Below, piece after piece: positions 22,533 through 33,942 of a DNA stretch of 64,000 nucleotides (position 1 is the first letter of the stretch; the number at the start of each line of letters is the position of its first letter). Both the position numbers and the translations under genes were made by a program. This DNA is from Trichosporon coremiiforme (taxonomy: Eukaryota > Basidiomycota > Tremellomycetes > Trichosporonales > Trichosporonaceae): positions 308,076 to 372,075 of the forward strand of contig BCJJ01000019.1 of assembly GCA_039545355.1 (NCBI GenBank). Direction: 5' to 3'. The notes under the pieces were generated by a model. The model did no database searches and had not been told where the DNA came from. It was given only the letters and a program-made list of their open reading frames with translations.

Positions 22533-25304
22533 GAGGCTCCGCGAGGAGCCGGCCCTGTCGCTTGCAGGCGACGTAGAGTCGCTTGGCAATGGCTCGGAAA
22601 GCAAATGATGCCCCTCCGGGCTGTATAGAGTGAAGAAGAGAAGCGTTTTAGTCTGCCGGGAACATTTACAACCGTAGCGTAAGACTTGGGGCCCAGATTG
22701 AATTCACGCCGCGATCTGTAAAAGTACAACAATGCACTCAGCACGTTTTCTGTTTGGCCTTGCTCGATCGCACTCCCACAGCGCTTCGTGTCTGTCCTGC
22801 ATTCATGCCCGATCCGAGGAAGGTGCAGTCGTCATTCGTGCCGGCTTGCTTCTCGTGATCTACGTTGGGCACACCTTTGCTCCGATACGGGCGTGGGCAT
22901 GCTCGACGAGAATCGAGGGTCGAGGGAAGGTGCGCCGCAGGAGACGTCACGTTCCAGAAACAGAAGCTGCCACGGCATGGATCTGCGCAGACGGACAGCT
23001 GCACCGCAAGCGATTAGGCTATTCTTCTGGACCGGCGGGCGCAGAGTCTCGCCCTGCTTTCCGCTCCCACAGCCCATTCGGGACCTTCTGGACCGGCCAG
23101 CCCTTGCGCATACTGACCACAGTCCGCCCGAACATTGGAGACAGCAACTTCCCTCCAACCACAACCTCCGGCCCAGGCCCGCTGTACAGGCGTCTAGATC
23201 TCAAGAAGTCTCTGCAATGACGTGGATCACAGTGAAACGAAACGACTTTCCCAAAGAAGCAACTTGCTGTATCTTATCAGCCTGCAAGCGCGCCTGTCTT
23301 TTTCTACTCTTCTTCCCCACTCTGCTCGGTCCTCAAGCGCTGCCATCCACTCGCCCGGCAGGTGAGAAGTTTACCGGCAGGACAATTGGTGCCGAGGCAC
23401 AGCAAGCAGCATACCACGTCATGCCATGAATGACCGTCTTCCTCCGTCTTCTCAGGAGCTGAAAGGCGAAGTCTAACTGCAGACTCCCCCCTCTTGACCC
23501 TCCTGACTTCCGAAGGCGGAAGAAATCATAGTCAGTCAGCAGGAGGAGTTTTGTCATGCGACCGTTGGGGCGCAGCAATCACGAGCAAGACCACAAGTAG
23601 GGATGCACCAGGATGCTGTGCAGTGCATGACGTTTATATGCACCCTCGAGAGTCACCTGACATCACAGCAGCGACAAGCGACTCTGAACGCACCGTTCCC
23701 GGCGTCCGACTATTCCTGCACAGGGGATGCGCACGTGAGCTGGCAACGTCCTGGTTGGCCGACGGGCCGGAGAGACAGACGCAAGAGACGTGCGACCGCC
23801 CAAGAACTCATCTGTTCTGCACTCCCTTGAACCTAGATTTCGCGACCCTGCGTATTTCGCTCGTAAAAATGAAGTCATCTTGCTCTCATGTGCTCCCACC
23901 CAGCAGAAGCCGCCGCGCAGTGTAGCTTTTGGCTCAGAAATGCCAGCGATGCCAAGGCATGGCGTCCGCGTACGCGGTGAAGGCTTAGAGTGAAAGATTC
24001 CATACAAGGTCCAATTCACGGACAACTGTGCCAGAAGGTAATACGAACGAACGTGATTTCCTACGCATGTGCTTGGAGGACTCGCGATGAATGCTGAGTG
24101 GGAGTTTGAATGTGGGACGGCATGCGGCTGTGAGAACTGGCCACTGGCTGAGGCTGTGATCTCGTCGGCCGAGGCCGCGATGCAATGCACCCATGCAAGG
24201 TCAAGATGAAATCACAAGGACAATTGCCTCAGGGCGCCCATCGCGTGAATGCGAGCGTACCCTTCTCTTGGGACCTGGCTGAAGGCAGACCCTGCAAAGC
24301 CCACTTGTGTCTCGCAATATCTTGTCAGAGATCAGATTCAGCACCCCGCGCAACCACGAGCACGACGACCGGGCAAACTTTATCTCTCTCTTGCTCGCCA
24401 TCGTTTTGCACACTTTGCATGGCTGACGACGGTACTGCACAGACTGCTCGTCTTCTGCAGGAAGGTCAGTGTTCGATGCACAGTCGTGCATGCAAACAAC
24501 GTCGCGGATATCGCTCAGCAACGATTCCAGCAGGATTAAGAGACCATGACATCCCCGAAGCCGAGGCACTTGGACCTGGCGGACCTGGCTGGCTGACTTG
24601 TGTGCTGAATTCTGAGATTCTGCGCATGTTCTCCTGAACCGAAACGCTCGCCCTGCGTAGCGGCGCTCCCAGGACCCACTGCTGATCGCGCTCAAGCGAC
24701 AGAAGCGACATGTTCCTCCGCCTGACGACAATTCTCACAGCCCACAGGAGCCCACAGGTTGACGGCGTCGTGCCTCGCGTCAGCACGAGGGTGCCTCATG
24801 CGAGCCTCACGGGTGTCGCAGACGTACGTGTGCACCCCCTGCTCCCAGTCCCCTGGGCCCTCCTCTTCTTCTTCTATCTACAGCCGCGCGCCCTAGACAC
24901 GAGCCATGTCAGGCCCCGCTGGTCCCCAGGTACCGAGAGAGCGATCGCGCAGAGCCGAGCGAGAGGAAGAGGACAGACAGTGGGCTCTGGTATGACGACG
25001 GGCGTGCCCTGGGAGTGCACTGCCTTGATACTGCCGCGAGATCTCTTCGAAGTATGCATATCTCGTCTCTCATCTGTCTGTCCATCTACTCTCTCGGCTC
25101 TCTGGTTCTTCTCTTCTTCTTCTCTCACTGGTGCTCTTGAAGACGTGCGATCCAGCTAGAACACTCGACTCCAACCCGAACTCGAGATCACGATTGTGCA
25201 ACGACAAAACGACGCCGACAAGCTTCACTCTCGGCGCCGACACACTTCCCATCCGTTCAACCCACGATCCCGCCTCCCCTTAGATCGCCGCGGTCGCAGG
25301 AGCC
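22533..25304. other. Intergenic region without recognised genes
   Basis: 2.8 kb between the transcription factor and the GPI-protein gene. Open frames of up to about 210 codons exist on both strands but none shows a known domain, splice-consistent extension or compositional sign of coding. The last 500 bp are pyrimidine-rich and probably promoter and leader. Confidence 0.5.
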
Positions 25305-27964
25305 ATGCGTCTCTCCGGCATTACGGCGCTGACCGTTTTGGGCCTCCTGGCCGCTCCGACTGTGGCTCAGCCAGCTAACGCAGCGCGCCTGGCAGTGCGG
25401 CAAGACAACAATGGTGATGGTAAGTACAATCCAGTGGCACCCGCTGACCTCCCAGGCATTGATACGTGAGTCTGAACTTCCCAGACCAAGACCGTGGTAT
25501 TGACGCTGTGCTCCCCTGCTTGTATGTACATCCCTGCTTCTCATATGTGCGCTTGTGATTCGTGGGTTGTAAGAGAGACCGCGCTGACGAGCAGCTCGAC
25601 TGCGCCTACCGACGCACCGCCCTCCGCTTCACCGACCGCGGCTGATCCCTCACCCTCCACGGACCCAACGTCCTCGGCTGATTCTGATACATCAACGGCG
25701 CCGCCGTCTGAAACGGAAACGTCCTCCGCTGCGCCATTGCCGTCCCCTACGACCTCGAACGCCCCTTCGCCGTCATCTTCGGACACCGCGGAACCGTCCA
25801 AAACTTCTGCGTCGCCTCCATCCTCTCCCACCACTGATGATCCCTCCCCATCGCCTTCGGACACTTCGGAACCGTCTCCGCCTTCGACATCGGACCCAAC
25901 ACCAACCACCTCCGAACCGACACCGACCGCTTCCAGGTCACTGGCTACTAATACCCGGCCCTCTACTACTGATAGCCCCAGTGCGCCTCCGCCTCCCTCC
26001 CCCTCCCCCAAGGAGCCGGAGCCCAGCTCTGCTGGCTCCGCCGAGCCAAGTCCCGAACCGAGTGAACCCAGCCCTGCTGAGCCGAGCTCGAGCGCGCAGC
26101 CGACTACCCAGTCGCACACGCAATCGCAAGGTCCGTCTCCTTCCCCAAGCCCGGCGCCGTCATCCACTGCGGCTCCCGAGCCGTCCTCCGAGCCATCTCC
26201 GTCTGAGACCTCGGAGGAGCCGAGCACGGCGCCAACGTCCAACACTGCCCCCGAGCCCTCCAGTGAGACTTCCAGTAGGCACTTACTGACATCGCAGCGT
26301 CGACGCCCGCGGACGACACGACTACCTTCGACTCCCCCACGCCCTCGGACACGAACACGGGCAACCCCACGACGCCGCCCACTTCCTTCCCGGAGCCTTC
26401 TACCACGCCCGCGACGTCGGTGCCCGGTACGAGCACGCCGAACAACAGTCCCGACGACGGCGACAATGTGACGCGGACCACTCTCTCAGGGCCTAGCACG
26501 ACGAGTGTTCCGCAAGCGCCTACGACAACGACACCGTCTCCCGTCGACACGACGGGCACGTCGCAGAACCAGGACACCGACACTGACACAGGCACGAACG
26601 CGGTCGTGCCCTCCCAGAACCCGGACACCGACACCGGAACTCCGCAGACGCCCTTCCCCACCACGACCCCGCAGACCCCGAGTCCCGGAACAACCACCGC
26701 GCAGACACCAGGTCCCGGAACGACAACGCCGCAGACTCCCGGACCGGATGCCACGGACGGCGGCGGAGAGTCCGACACCCGAACGACCATCCCTGGTCCG
26801 GGCACTACCGGCGGAGGCGGTGGGACTACCCCCGCCACTCCTATCCCCGGGGTCAGCACGCCGAACAATCCCCCGCCTGGAACTACGCAGGGCGGCGGCG
26901 GTGACGGTACCCGGACCACCATTCCCGTACCTATCTACACTGATGGACAGCCAGACCAGACAACTGCAGGCGGAGGCGGGCAGAACACCGGCGGCGGGCA
27001 GAACACTGGCGGTGGCGGTACTGGCCAAATGACTAGTGGTGGTGGTGGCGGTGGTGTGATTATCGGCGGAGGAGGCGGGGGCGACTCCGGTGGCCAGCAG
27101 ACTCAAGGTGGCGGCGGAGGCGCGAATCCCACGCCTGGCCAGACGCAAGGTGGTGGTGTCGGTGGTTCCCAACAGACACAGGGCGGCGGTGGAGGCGCCA
27201 ACCCCACCCCAGGTAGCGGACAGACCCAGGGAGGAGGTGGCCAGGTGCAGGGAGGTACTGGCGAGACCCAAGGCGGTGGGCAGACCCAGGGCGGCACTGG
27301 TGGCCAGCAACAGGCTGGCGGTAGCGGCGGAGTCATCGTCGGCGGCACTAGTGACAACTCCGGTAACACTGGAAACACCGGCAACGCTGGCAACACTGGC
27401 ACGAACTCTGGTAACGCCGGCACAAACTCGGGTAACACGGGTGCTCAACAGGATCAGCAGGGCGGCCAGCAGCCGGCCGGTGGTGGTGGCAAAGTCGACC
27501 CCAACCTGCCTACTGCAACTGCTCTTGCTGTGGTGACAGGCACACCGCCTGCGATCACGATCACCAAGGTTGTCACTGCTCCGGGTGTCATTACCCAAGG
27601 TGGCAGCCTTGTCACGACACGCGTACCGCGCACTGTCGTTGTCATTGTGCCTGCGCCAGACGAGACGGCCGTGCAGAAGGTCGGCAACATTGTGACTGTG
27701 ACTATCACAGCAACAGGCCCGGGCGCGACGGACGCCGACCTCGGCACCGTTCCGCTCACGATGACGGCGACACACACTGCCCAGGGCGGAAATCTCGTCG
27801 TGAAGACTTTTACCAGCTCAGTTCGCATGACCCAGGAGGCAACTGAGACTGCCGAGGACCCTGGTGGCAAGCTCCAGCCTGCGTCGGCGCCGAGGAGGGC
27901 ACGCATGCCTGCGGCTCTCGCCGTTGTCGGCGGTATGCTCGGAGCCGCCGCCGTCCTCCTGTGA
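25305..27964 (+). CDS. Large GPI-anchored Ser/Thr/Pro- and Gly-rich wall protein
   Basis: Predicted 819-aa protein from exons 25305-25419, 25456-25465 (10 nt), 25595-26262 and 26298-27964. Residues 1-21 are a signal peptide (MRLSGITALTVLGLLAAPTVA). About 45-500 is an extended Ser/Thr/Pro tract with Asp and Glu, a likely heavily O-mannosylated stalk. About 500-680 is Gly-rich, with repeats of TQGGGG, GQNTGGG and NTGNTGNAG type. A less biased segment (about 680-790) has three TITKVVTAPG-like, VVIVPAPDE and VTITATGPG strands, resembling Ser/Thr-rich mannoprotein ends. The extreme C-terminus (AALAVVGGMLGAAAVLL) is a GPI-attachment signal. Expected at the plasma membrane or cross-linked in the wall; no enzyme domain is visible. 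The 35-nt intron 26263-26297 is needed to keep the frame, and a splice at 26276 would leave only 23 nt, so I prefer the former. The 10-nt exon and the 129-nt intron after it are less certain. Confidence 0.82.
27040..27470 (+). repeat. Gly-rich coding repeats in the GPI protein
   Basis: Degenerate in-frame repeats: GGGGG runs, TQGGG(G/V) and ANPTPGQ units appear several times between 27,040 and 27,330, then short NTGN/TNSGN units at 27,355-27,450. Such arrays vary in length between strains. They also open long shadow frames on the opposite strand. Confidence 0.75.
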
Positions 27965-28924
27965 TCCGCAGGTCAAAAGGACTCTTGTTCCGGCTCGTCA
28001 CGGACTTGTTCGATACACATACACAATCATATACGCATAGATACGACGAGATCGTAAAACATGCAGCACATCACATTCGGACGGTTGTCGGCCGTGGGAG
28101 CTGTCAGGTTCACGCAGACTCTAAGGTTTGCTCTGTGAGAACCGCCGGCGACTGTAAGCCGCGAGTCGACCGGAATACCCGTCGATCCGCTAAGCGTTCG
28201 CGCGCCCCTGTTCACCCGCTCATCGCCCGACTGTGCTTGGCTTCTGTACAGGAAACTTCAGTCGTCAGTCCAGGTGTACCTGCCGCAGGTCTTGTGATCT
28301 CGTTCGCTGCCGGTACTCCAAATTCGGTCGAACTAAGCATCTTCCTAGTCCACCTGACATCTATGCAAGCAATCCAGGGGAAAAGATGACTGAACGCCAA
28401 CTTCTAGTCCCGGAACCCATAGTCACACTCAAGATTCGCGGCAACGTCTGAGTAACTACACCAGCACGCGTGACTTGACGACTTCTGGTGTGAGCGGGCA
28501 CGACGAAGTGTCAGTGAGTGAAATTCGCCGACGTGACCGAGCTGGCCGAGAAGACACCGAAGCGGCGTGCTTTGTAAGCCACCTTTCGGCGGGCAGATCG
28601 ACCCCGTCGTGCGGAAAGCAGGGCGCGCTCCGCAGCAACCGTGTGTTGTTCCAGACTCATCCAGATCTTGCCCAACTGCCAGGCAGGCTCCCCAGCCCAG
28701 TTTGCATGTGCGCCGCTCCGTCATGCAGCAGAGTATCCCTCCATGCGGATTCGTGCCCGCAGGGGCGGTACCGACGTAATGCGCAGGACTCATTAAGGAG
28801 CGCTTTCAACCAATGGGAATCGCGGTAATAGGCTTCTAGATTTCTGGTGCTGTGACGTCACATGGACACTTGGTTCTGTTTTGGACATTGCGCCTCGCTC
28901 ACCGAGTGTGGTCTATCATGCAGG

Positions 28925-28972
28925 TTCCGCATGCCCCGGCTTGTCTCAGCATCTCTTCCGCATGCCCCGGCT
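28925..28972. repeat. 17-bp direct repeat upstream of the catalase
   Basis: The 17-mer ttccgcatgccccggct occurs at 28,925-28,941 and again at 28,956-28,972, a spacing of 31 bp (about three helical turns), roughly 400 bp upstream of the catalase start. Each copy contains the palindromic gcatgc. It could be a paired regulator site; function is inferred only from position and spacing. Confidence 0.6.
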
Positions 28973-29290
28973 GTCCAAGCCTCTCTTCCCTCTGCGCTCT
29001 CATGCTCGTAGCTCTCGCGCTCAGGTCGCCGGGGTTCGAGGAGCAAATGAAGGCACGCTCCCGCACAGCTGCTGCGGTCCGCCGGCTCTGCGGGAGGTGT
29101 CTCGGCTCTGACGAAATGCAGCAGTGTGAATGGCCCACGCCCCAGCTCACCATCGAAACACGTCGGTCTCAGCACGCCCCGATCCAGAACTCGTCGTCAT
29201 TGCCCGGCCTCCACGCCGCGCCCCATCATCTTCCACATCCCAGCTAGCACTTCGTCATGCCCGCTAGAGCAAGCTCCGACTACAGACACA

Positions 29291-29296
29291 TATATA
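29291..29296 (+). promoter_or_regulatory. TATA box of the catalase gene
   Basis: acatatatacc centred at 29,291-29,296, about 60 bp before the ATG at 29,352 and in a pyrimidine-rich promoter. Position matches the other TATA boxes in this window. Confidence 0.5.
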
Positions 29297-29351
29297 CCAG
29301 GTCGAGACGTCCGGTTCCCACCACTCTCCTCTCCATCGACTCTCACTCATA

Positions 29352-31073
29352 ATGGAGGCCTACCGCGAGGACGCTCAAATCCCGTCGCAGGAGTGCATCT
29401 ACACCTCCTCCAACGGCGCCCAGCAGCCCCACCCGTACTATGCGCAGCGCGCGGGGTCGGGCGGTGGCTTACTCCTCCAGGACTACCACCTGATCGGTAC
29501 GTCGGCCCTCTGTCCCTTGGCTCTTCGCCGCTCCGCCGTTATAGCAAGGAGCTGACTTTCAGACCTTCTCGCCCACTTCGACCGCGAGCGTATTCCCGAG
29601 CGCGTCGTGCACGCCAAGGGCGCTGGCGCCCACGGCGAGTTCGAGTGCACCCAGGGCCTTGAGGACTTGTGTATCGCCGGCATCTTCAAGAAGGGTGCCA
29701 AGTGCTCCGTTTCGTGCCGTATGAGCACTGTCGGAGGCGAGAGCGGCACGAGTGACAATCTCCGCGACCCCCGTGGCTTCTCGATCAAGTTCCGCACGGA
29801 CGAGGGCACATGGGACCTTGTGGGCAACAACACGCCGGTCTTCTTCATTCGTGACGCAGCCAAGTTCCCGAACTTCATCCACACGCAGAAGCGTAACCCC
29901 CAGACGCACAAGCACCACACGGATGACGCCACCCTGTACTGGGACTATCTGTCGCAGAACCCCGAGTCTATCCACCAGATCGTTTACATGTTCGGCGACC
30001 GTGGCATCCCCTACGGTGTCCGCTTCATGAACTCGTACTTCGGCCACACCGTCAAGCTCGTCAACGACAAGCAGGAGTGGGTCTATGCCCAGTTCCACAT
30101 GATTTCGGACCAGGGCGAGAAGAACCAGACAGACCCTGAGAAGATTGCCGAGGAGTCCGACGATCTCATGCAGAACGATCTCTTCGAGGCGATCGAGAAG
30201 GGTGACTACCCCAAGTGGACACTGAAGGTCCAGATCATGACCAAGGAGCAGGCGCGCGAGGCTTGGAAGAAGAAGGGCATCAACGTCTTCGACCTGACCC
30301 ACATCTGGCCACACAAGGACTACCCTCTCCGCGACATCGGCAAGATGACTCTGAACCGCAACGTCATCAACTACTTCGCCGAGGTCGAGCAGATCTCGTT
30401 CTCGCCCGCGCACATGGTGCCCGGTATCGAGCCCTCCGAGGATCCCGTCCTGCAGTCGCGCCTCTTCTCGTACGACGACACTGCTCGCCACCGTATTGGT
30501 GCCAACTTCATTCAGCTGCCCATCAACCAGCCGACGACCAAGTACAAGCACGGCAACTTCCAGCGCGATGGGCCGATGGCGTACTTCAACCAGGGTGCGC
30601 GTAGCAACTACCTCTCGTCGGCCGACCCCATCCAGTTCCGCCCCCGCGCGGTCAACCTGGACAAGGTGCACGGCGACTTCGTCGCTGAGGCGATCAGCTG
30701 GCTCTCGATCCTGCGCAAGGAGGACTTCAACGCGCCCCGCGCTCTTTGGCGCGACGTGTTCAACGATGAGCAGAAGCAGCGCTACATCCGCAATGTCACC
30801 GGCCACTGGAGCACGATCAAGGACAAGAGTATCATCTCGCGCATGATCTCCATCTTCCGTGCCGTCGACGAGGACCTCGCTGCGCGCCTTGAGAAGGCCT
30901 CTGGCGTCCAGGGCGGCCCGGACATCAGCGAGATTACCTTCAACGGTTCCCACAATGGCATGGCCGAGCCCGTCAAGGGCGCCAACAACATGGAGTATGC
31001 TAAGGAGTTCGGTCTCTACCAGTCTGGCACCGTCACCGACAACCCGCACGTCCCTCTCCCCGAGCCCGTCTAG
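29352..31073 (+). CDS. Small-subunit monofunctional haem catalase
   Basis: Predicted 551-aa protein from exons 29352-29496 and 29563-31073 (66-nt intron). It has GGLLLQDYHLIDLLAHFDRE, catalytic His65 in RVVHAKGAGAHG, distal Asn137/138 in LVGNNTPVFF, and proximal haem ligand Tyr352 in RLFSYDDTARHRIG. The C-terminus (about 440-535) is the usual helical region (HWSTIKDK, RMISIFRAVDEDLA), and the protein lacks the flavodoxin-like extension of large-subunit catalases, so it belongs to the small-subunit type (clade 3-like). It breaks down hydrogen peroxide to water and oxygen. The end (PLPEPV) is no clear SKL-type peroxisomal signal, so cytosolic location is likelier; no signal peptide is present. 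Exact clade would need a tree. Confidence 0.96.
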
Positions 31074-32464
31074 AGGTGAGGTGGCGCAAACGGAAGCGGA
31101 GCTTCTCCGTTGTAGCTGTAGCTTCAAATCTGGCATTGACCAGTTATTAAGTACTTAGTAGCCATTAGCCGAGAGTAGTCAAGTGTATTGTAAAAGGAAT
31201 CTGAAACATGATGCAGAAGTCAAGTGTCCAGTACTTTCCCCTATAGGCTCATGTCGAAGTTACCATGAGTGGTAACAGCCTCGTAGATCGTGCGGTGCCT
31301 TGACGTGACATTCGGAGTCTGAATACTATGGCGCTTCACTTGCCCGCAGCCGCGAGGCTGAAACGATGTTCGGGATAGTGCTGATGATGGCGCATCGGAA
31401 CAGGCATTGTGATGGTGGTCACCTGATCAGGGTGACAAGAACTGGGGTCGCAGGATGGCTCGCCTAGGATGGACTGCAGTCTTCATTGCGCTTGCCCCTT
31501 CGTCCTTGCGCTCAGTCGCCATCGGGGGGTACCCGCTGACGAGCTCAAAGGGGGAGAGGTTTCGATTTTTCCCACTCATTTGTACACCACCATCACCTTC
31601 CCGACTCCAGGTCAACCATCGCGATAGCACGACTTGATAGAACCTTGGCTGCACACTGACAGATAACTGGGACAGCGCTGTAAGTGGCCGCACTGGCACG
31701 TAACCCGAGACTTGACTACTTGTAATGGGCTTTCTGCCCATCCTGAACAGTTCAGAAAGTGACGTTGTAGCCAGGTGCTACCTGAGGGAGTATGTGACTG
31801 TGTCAAGGTAATCCCAGAATCATAGTTCTATCAGCTGCTGTGAGCTGTGGTCGATGTGATCTGAGTAGTGAACAGTGGACCCACTTATCAGGTCCACAGG
31901 TGAATCAGTAACACCCAATGCTGTGCCGTCTCCCAGTAAACTGTAAACTCTGTGCAGATGCTGTTGTCAGACTGCCACTGACTTCGTATTAAACTGCCAC
32001 AATACTTTTCCGACTCTGTATCACCACTATCACTTGCGCAGAGGGGGAGCTGCGGTGGAAGAAGAAAGCGGGGAAATGAACAGAAAAGAGTGAGTGGAGG
32101 TCAGTCACCTGGGTAGTGTTGGTAGCCGAACTCTTGGCTGCCGGGCCGATGGCGTCCACTGGTCCGATGGCGTCCGCTGGTCTGATGGCATCCGCTGGTC
32201 CGATGATAACGGAAAAACCAACGTGCTTCAGCCGATTTCGCTTAGTACCTCGATCCACATTCGGTGTGGGTCTGCTCCCCCATCTTCTCACCACTGTATC
32301 ACTCACCCCCGACAACATCTGTGCACACACCACCCAATCCTGACCCCGTGCTGCTGAGCAGCATACACCTCTGAGTTAAGTCACGACAGGGCCCTGGCCA
32401 AACGCACAAGCACCGTACTTTAGCGCAATCCCCACAGCTCTGAAACCCATAATCCGCGAGTCCG
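31074..32464. other. Intergenic region, catalase / AKR-RidA gene
   Basis: 1.39 kb with no recognised gene. Includes the 18-bp tandem repeat at 32,143-32,207. Confidence 0.5.
32143..32207. repeat. 18-bp tandem repeat, about 3.6 copies
   Basis: Units ggTccgatggcgtccgct at 32,143-32,160, 32,161-32,178 and 32,179-32,196, with a partial copy to 32,207 and a few substitutions (for example gtctgatggcat in the third). Because the period is a multiple of three, it reads as a hexapeptide repeat in all frames (GPMASA on the plus strand, GPADAI on the minus). It lies in an intergenic region. Confidence 0.85.
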
Positions 32465-33942
32465 ATGTCTAAACCGCAACTTATCGCCCATGTTCGCAGC
32501 AAGGCTGATGTCGATGCTGCAGTGAAGGCGGGATTCAAGGTCGTAGACTACAACGTCGATGCTGTGAGTCTCGAGCTTCCCATAGAGCAGGCGTTTTCGT
32601 TCCCACTGACTCCAGTCCATCCCGCAAGACACCGTCTCGGGTCTCGAGGCGTACGTGAACGTCGCACCGAGCGTGCTCGACAAGGAGGCACCGGAGGTTA
32701 AGCGTGGTACGACTGTGTACCAGGTGCGACTGTACTCAGCACTGAACTATGTGTGAGTGTTGCCCGCGATGTCATCAGATGATAAAGGCGATGCCGTTAT
32801 CGGCCGACGGCCAGCTGACTGTAGCAACATCCTCTGGGACCTGCAGAAGACCGCTCCGCTGGCGGTGCGGGACATGGACGCGGCGCACCTGCGCCTCTTC
32901 ATCGGTAGCGGCTATCGCATCTCGACACTCCGCGTCAGGATGTCGCTCCTTGACCGGCGGTGCGAGCTCAACGGGCTGCTGCAGTGGTGTCGCGAGAACA
33001 GCGTCCAGGTGCTCGCTTACGACACCGAGTTCGGTGGGTTCCTCGATGCAGCTGAGGGGCTGAAGGATACCGAGGAGGAGGGCGACGGACAGAACGCCTC
33101 GCATGCGGAGTACGTCCGGTCTGCTGGTGAGTCATCAGGCTGTTAGAGAGCAACAGAGTAGGGTACTGATGCTGACCTCAGGCGGATGGGACGTCTTCCG
33201 TGCCGCTATCAAAGCGCTCCAGTCGGTCGCTCAGCGCTACAGTGTGCCGCTCTCAGCTTTGTCGGCGGCGTACGTTGCCTCGCTGGGCGTGGACGGCATT
33301 GTGCTTCCTCCTTCGGCTCCCAAGCTCCCGACCCTTGCGACCTCTGACGTCGACGCGATTCGCGCTGCCGTGAACGACCTGAGGACGCCCCGCGGTGACC
33401 CCGGCGACGAAACGAAGTACCCCGCCTACCTGTCCGCTCTCCCCGGCGACCCCAAGTTCAACACTCAACGCGCTGAGCGCATCACCGAGATCGAGCGCAT
33501 CGCCGGCCGGGGCGGCAGGATCGAAGCCTCGTCCGGGGCGCGCTGGGAACCTGTGGCGGAGTACTCCCGGGGCTTGCGTGTGGGCCGTTTCTTCGAGGTT
33601 GCGGGGACGACGGCGCGCGCACACCCGTCAGGCAAAGGCTGCCTGGGCAAGGACGCTGAGGATCAGGCGACGCAGATATTCGACATTGTCGCCGGCGCCG
33701 TGCACGCCGTTGGCGGTGACATGCGCGACGTGACTCGCACGCGGGTGCTGTTGAAGGATGTTGAGGACTGGCAGGGACAGTGCAAGGTCCACGGACGCGT
33801 TTTCGGACGGTTCGGCGTTCGGCCGGTCGACACCATGGTCGGCGGCACTGTACCCATCATTGAGGGGAGCAAGGTCGAGATTGAGGCGTTGGGCGTCATC
33901 GGCGGGCATGAGGGGCCACTCATGCGCGTTGGCATGTGCTAG
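32465..33942 (+). CDS. Aldo-keto-reductase-like / RidA (YjgF) fusion protein
   Basis: Predicted 432-aa protein from exons 32465-32563, 32616-32752, 32825-33126 and 33182-33942 (introns 52, 72 and 55 nt). Residues about 1-290 resemble the later half of an aldo-keto reductase barrel: DILWDLQ-like NILWDLQKTAPLAV, RMSLLDRRCELNGLLQWCREN, VLAYDTEFGGFL, GGWDVFRAAIKALQSVAQRY and VDGIVLPPS. The AKR start (the DTAxxYG segment with catalytic Asp and Tyr) is missing, so reductase activity is doubtful. Residues about 300-425 are a RidA/YjgF domain: YSRGLRVGRFFEVAGTTA, AEDQATQIFDIVAGAVHAVGGD, RTRVLLKD, HGRVFGRFGVRPVDTMVGG, KVEIEAL. RidA proteins deaminate reactive enamine/imine intermediates; the key Arg and the C-terminal Glu look present in the family positions. 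Splice sites are inferred from frame continuity, and the 72-nt intron is the least certain. Confidence 0.82.

Larger units (their letters stand above)
27965..29351. other. Intergenic region, GPI protein / catalase
   Basis: 1.39 kb. Holds a 17-bp direct repeat (28,925-28,941 and 28,956-28,972) and the catalase TATA box. No gene recognised. Confidence 0.5.

Noticed and set aside
26276..26297. 23-nt intron in the GPI gene
   Set aside because: Below any plausible spliceosomal limit; a donor 13 bases upstream gives a 35-nt intron with the same frame.
26104..27775. Long open frames on the minus strand (272 and 429 codons)
   Set aside because: They mirror the low-complexity GPI protein gene; their composition follows from its Pro/Thr and Gly codons.
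32724..32778. Intron 32,724-32,778 in the AKR-RidA gene
   Set aside because: It would put the following NILWDLQ segment out of frame; 32,753-32,824 keeps phase.
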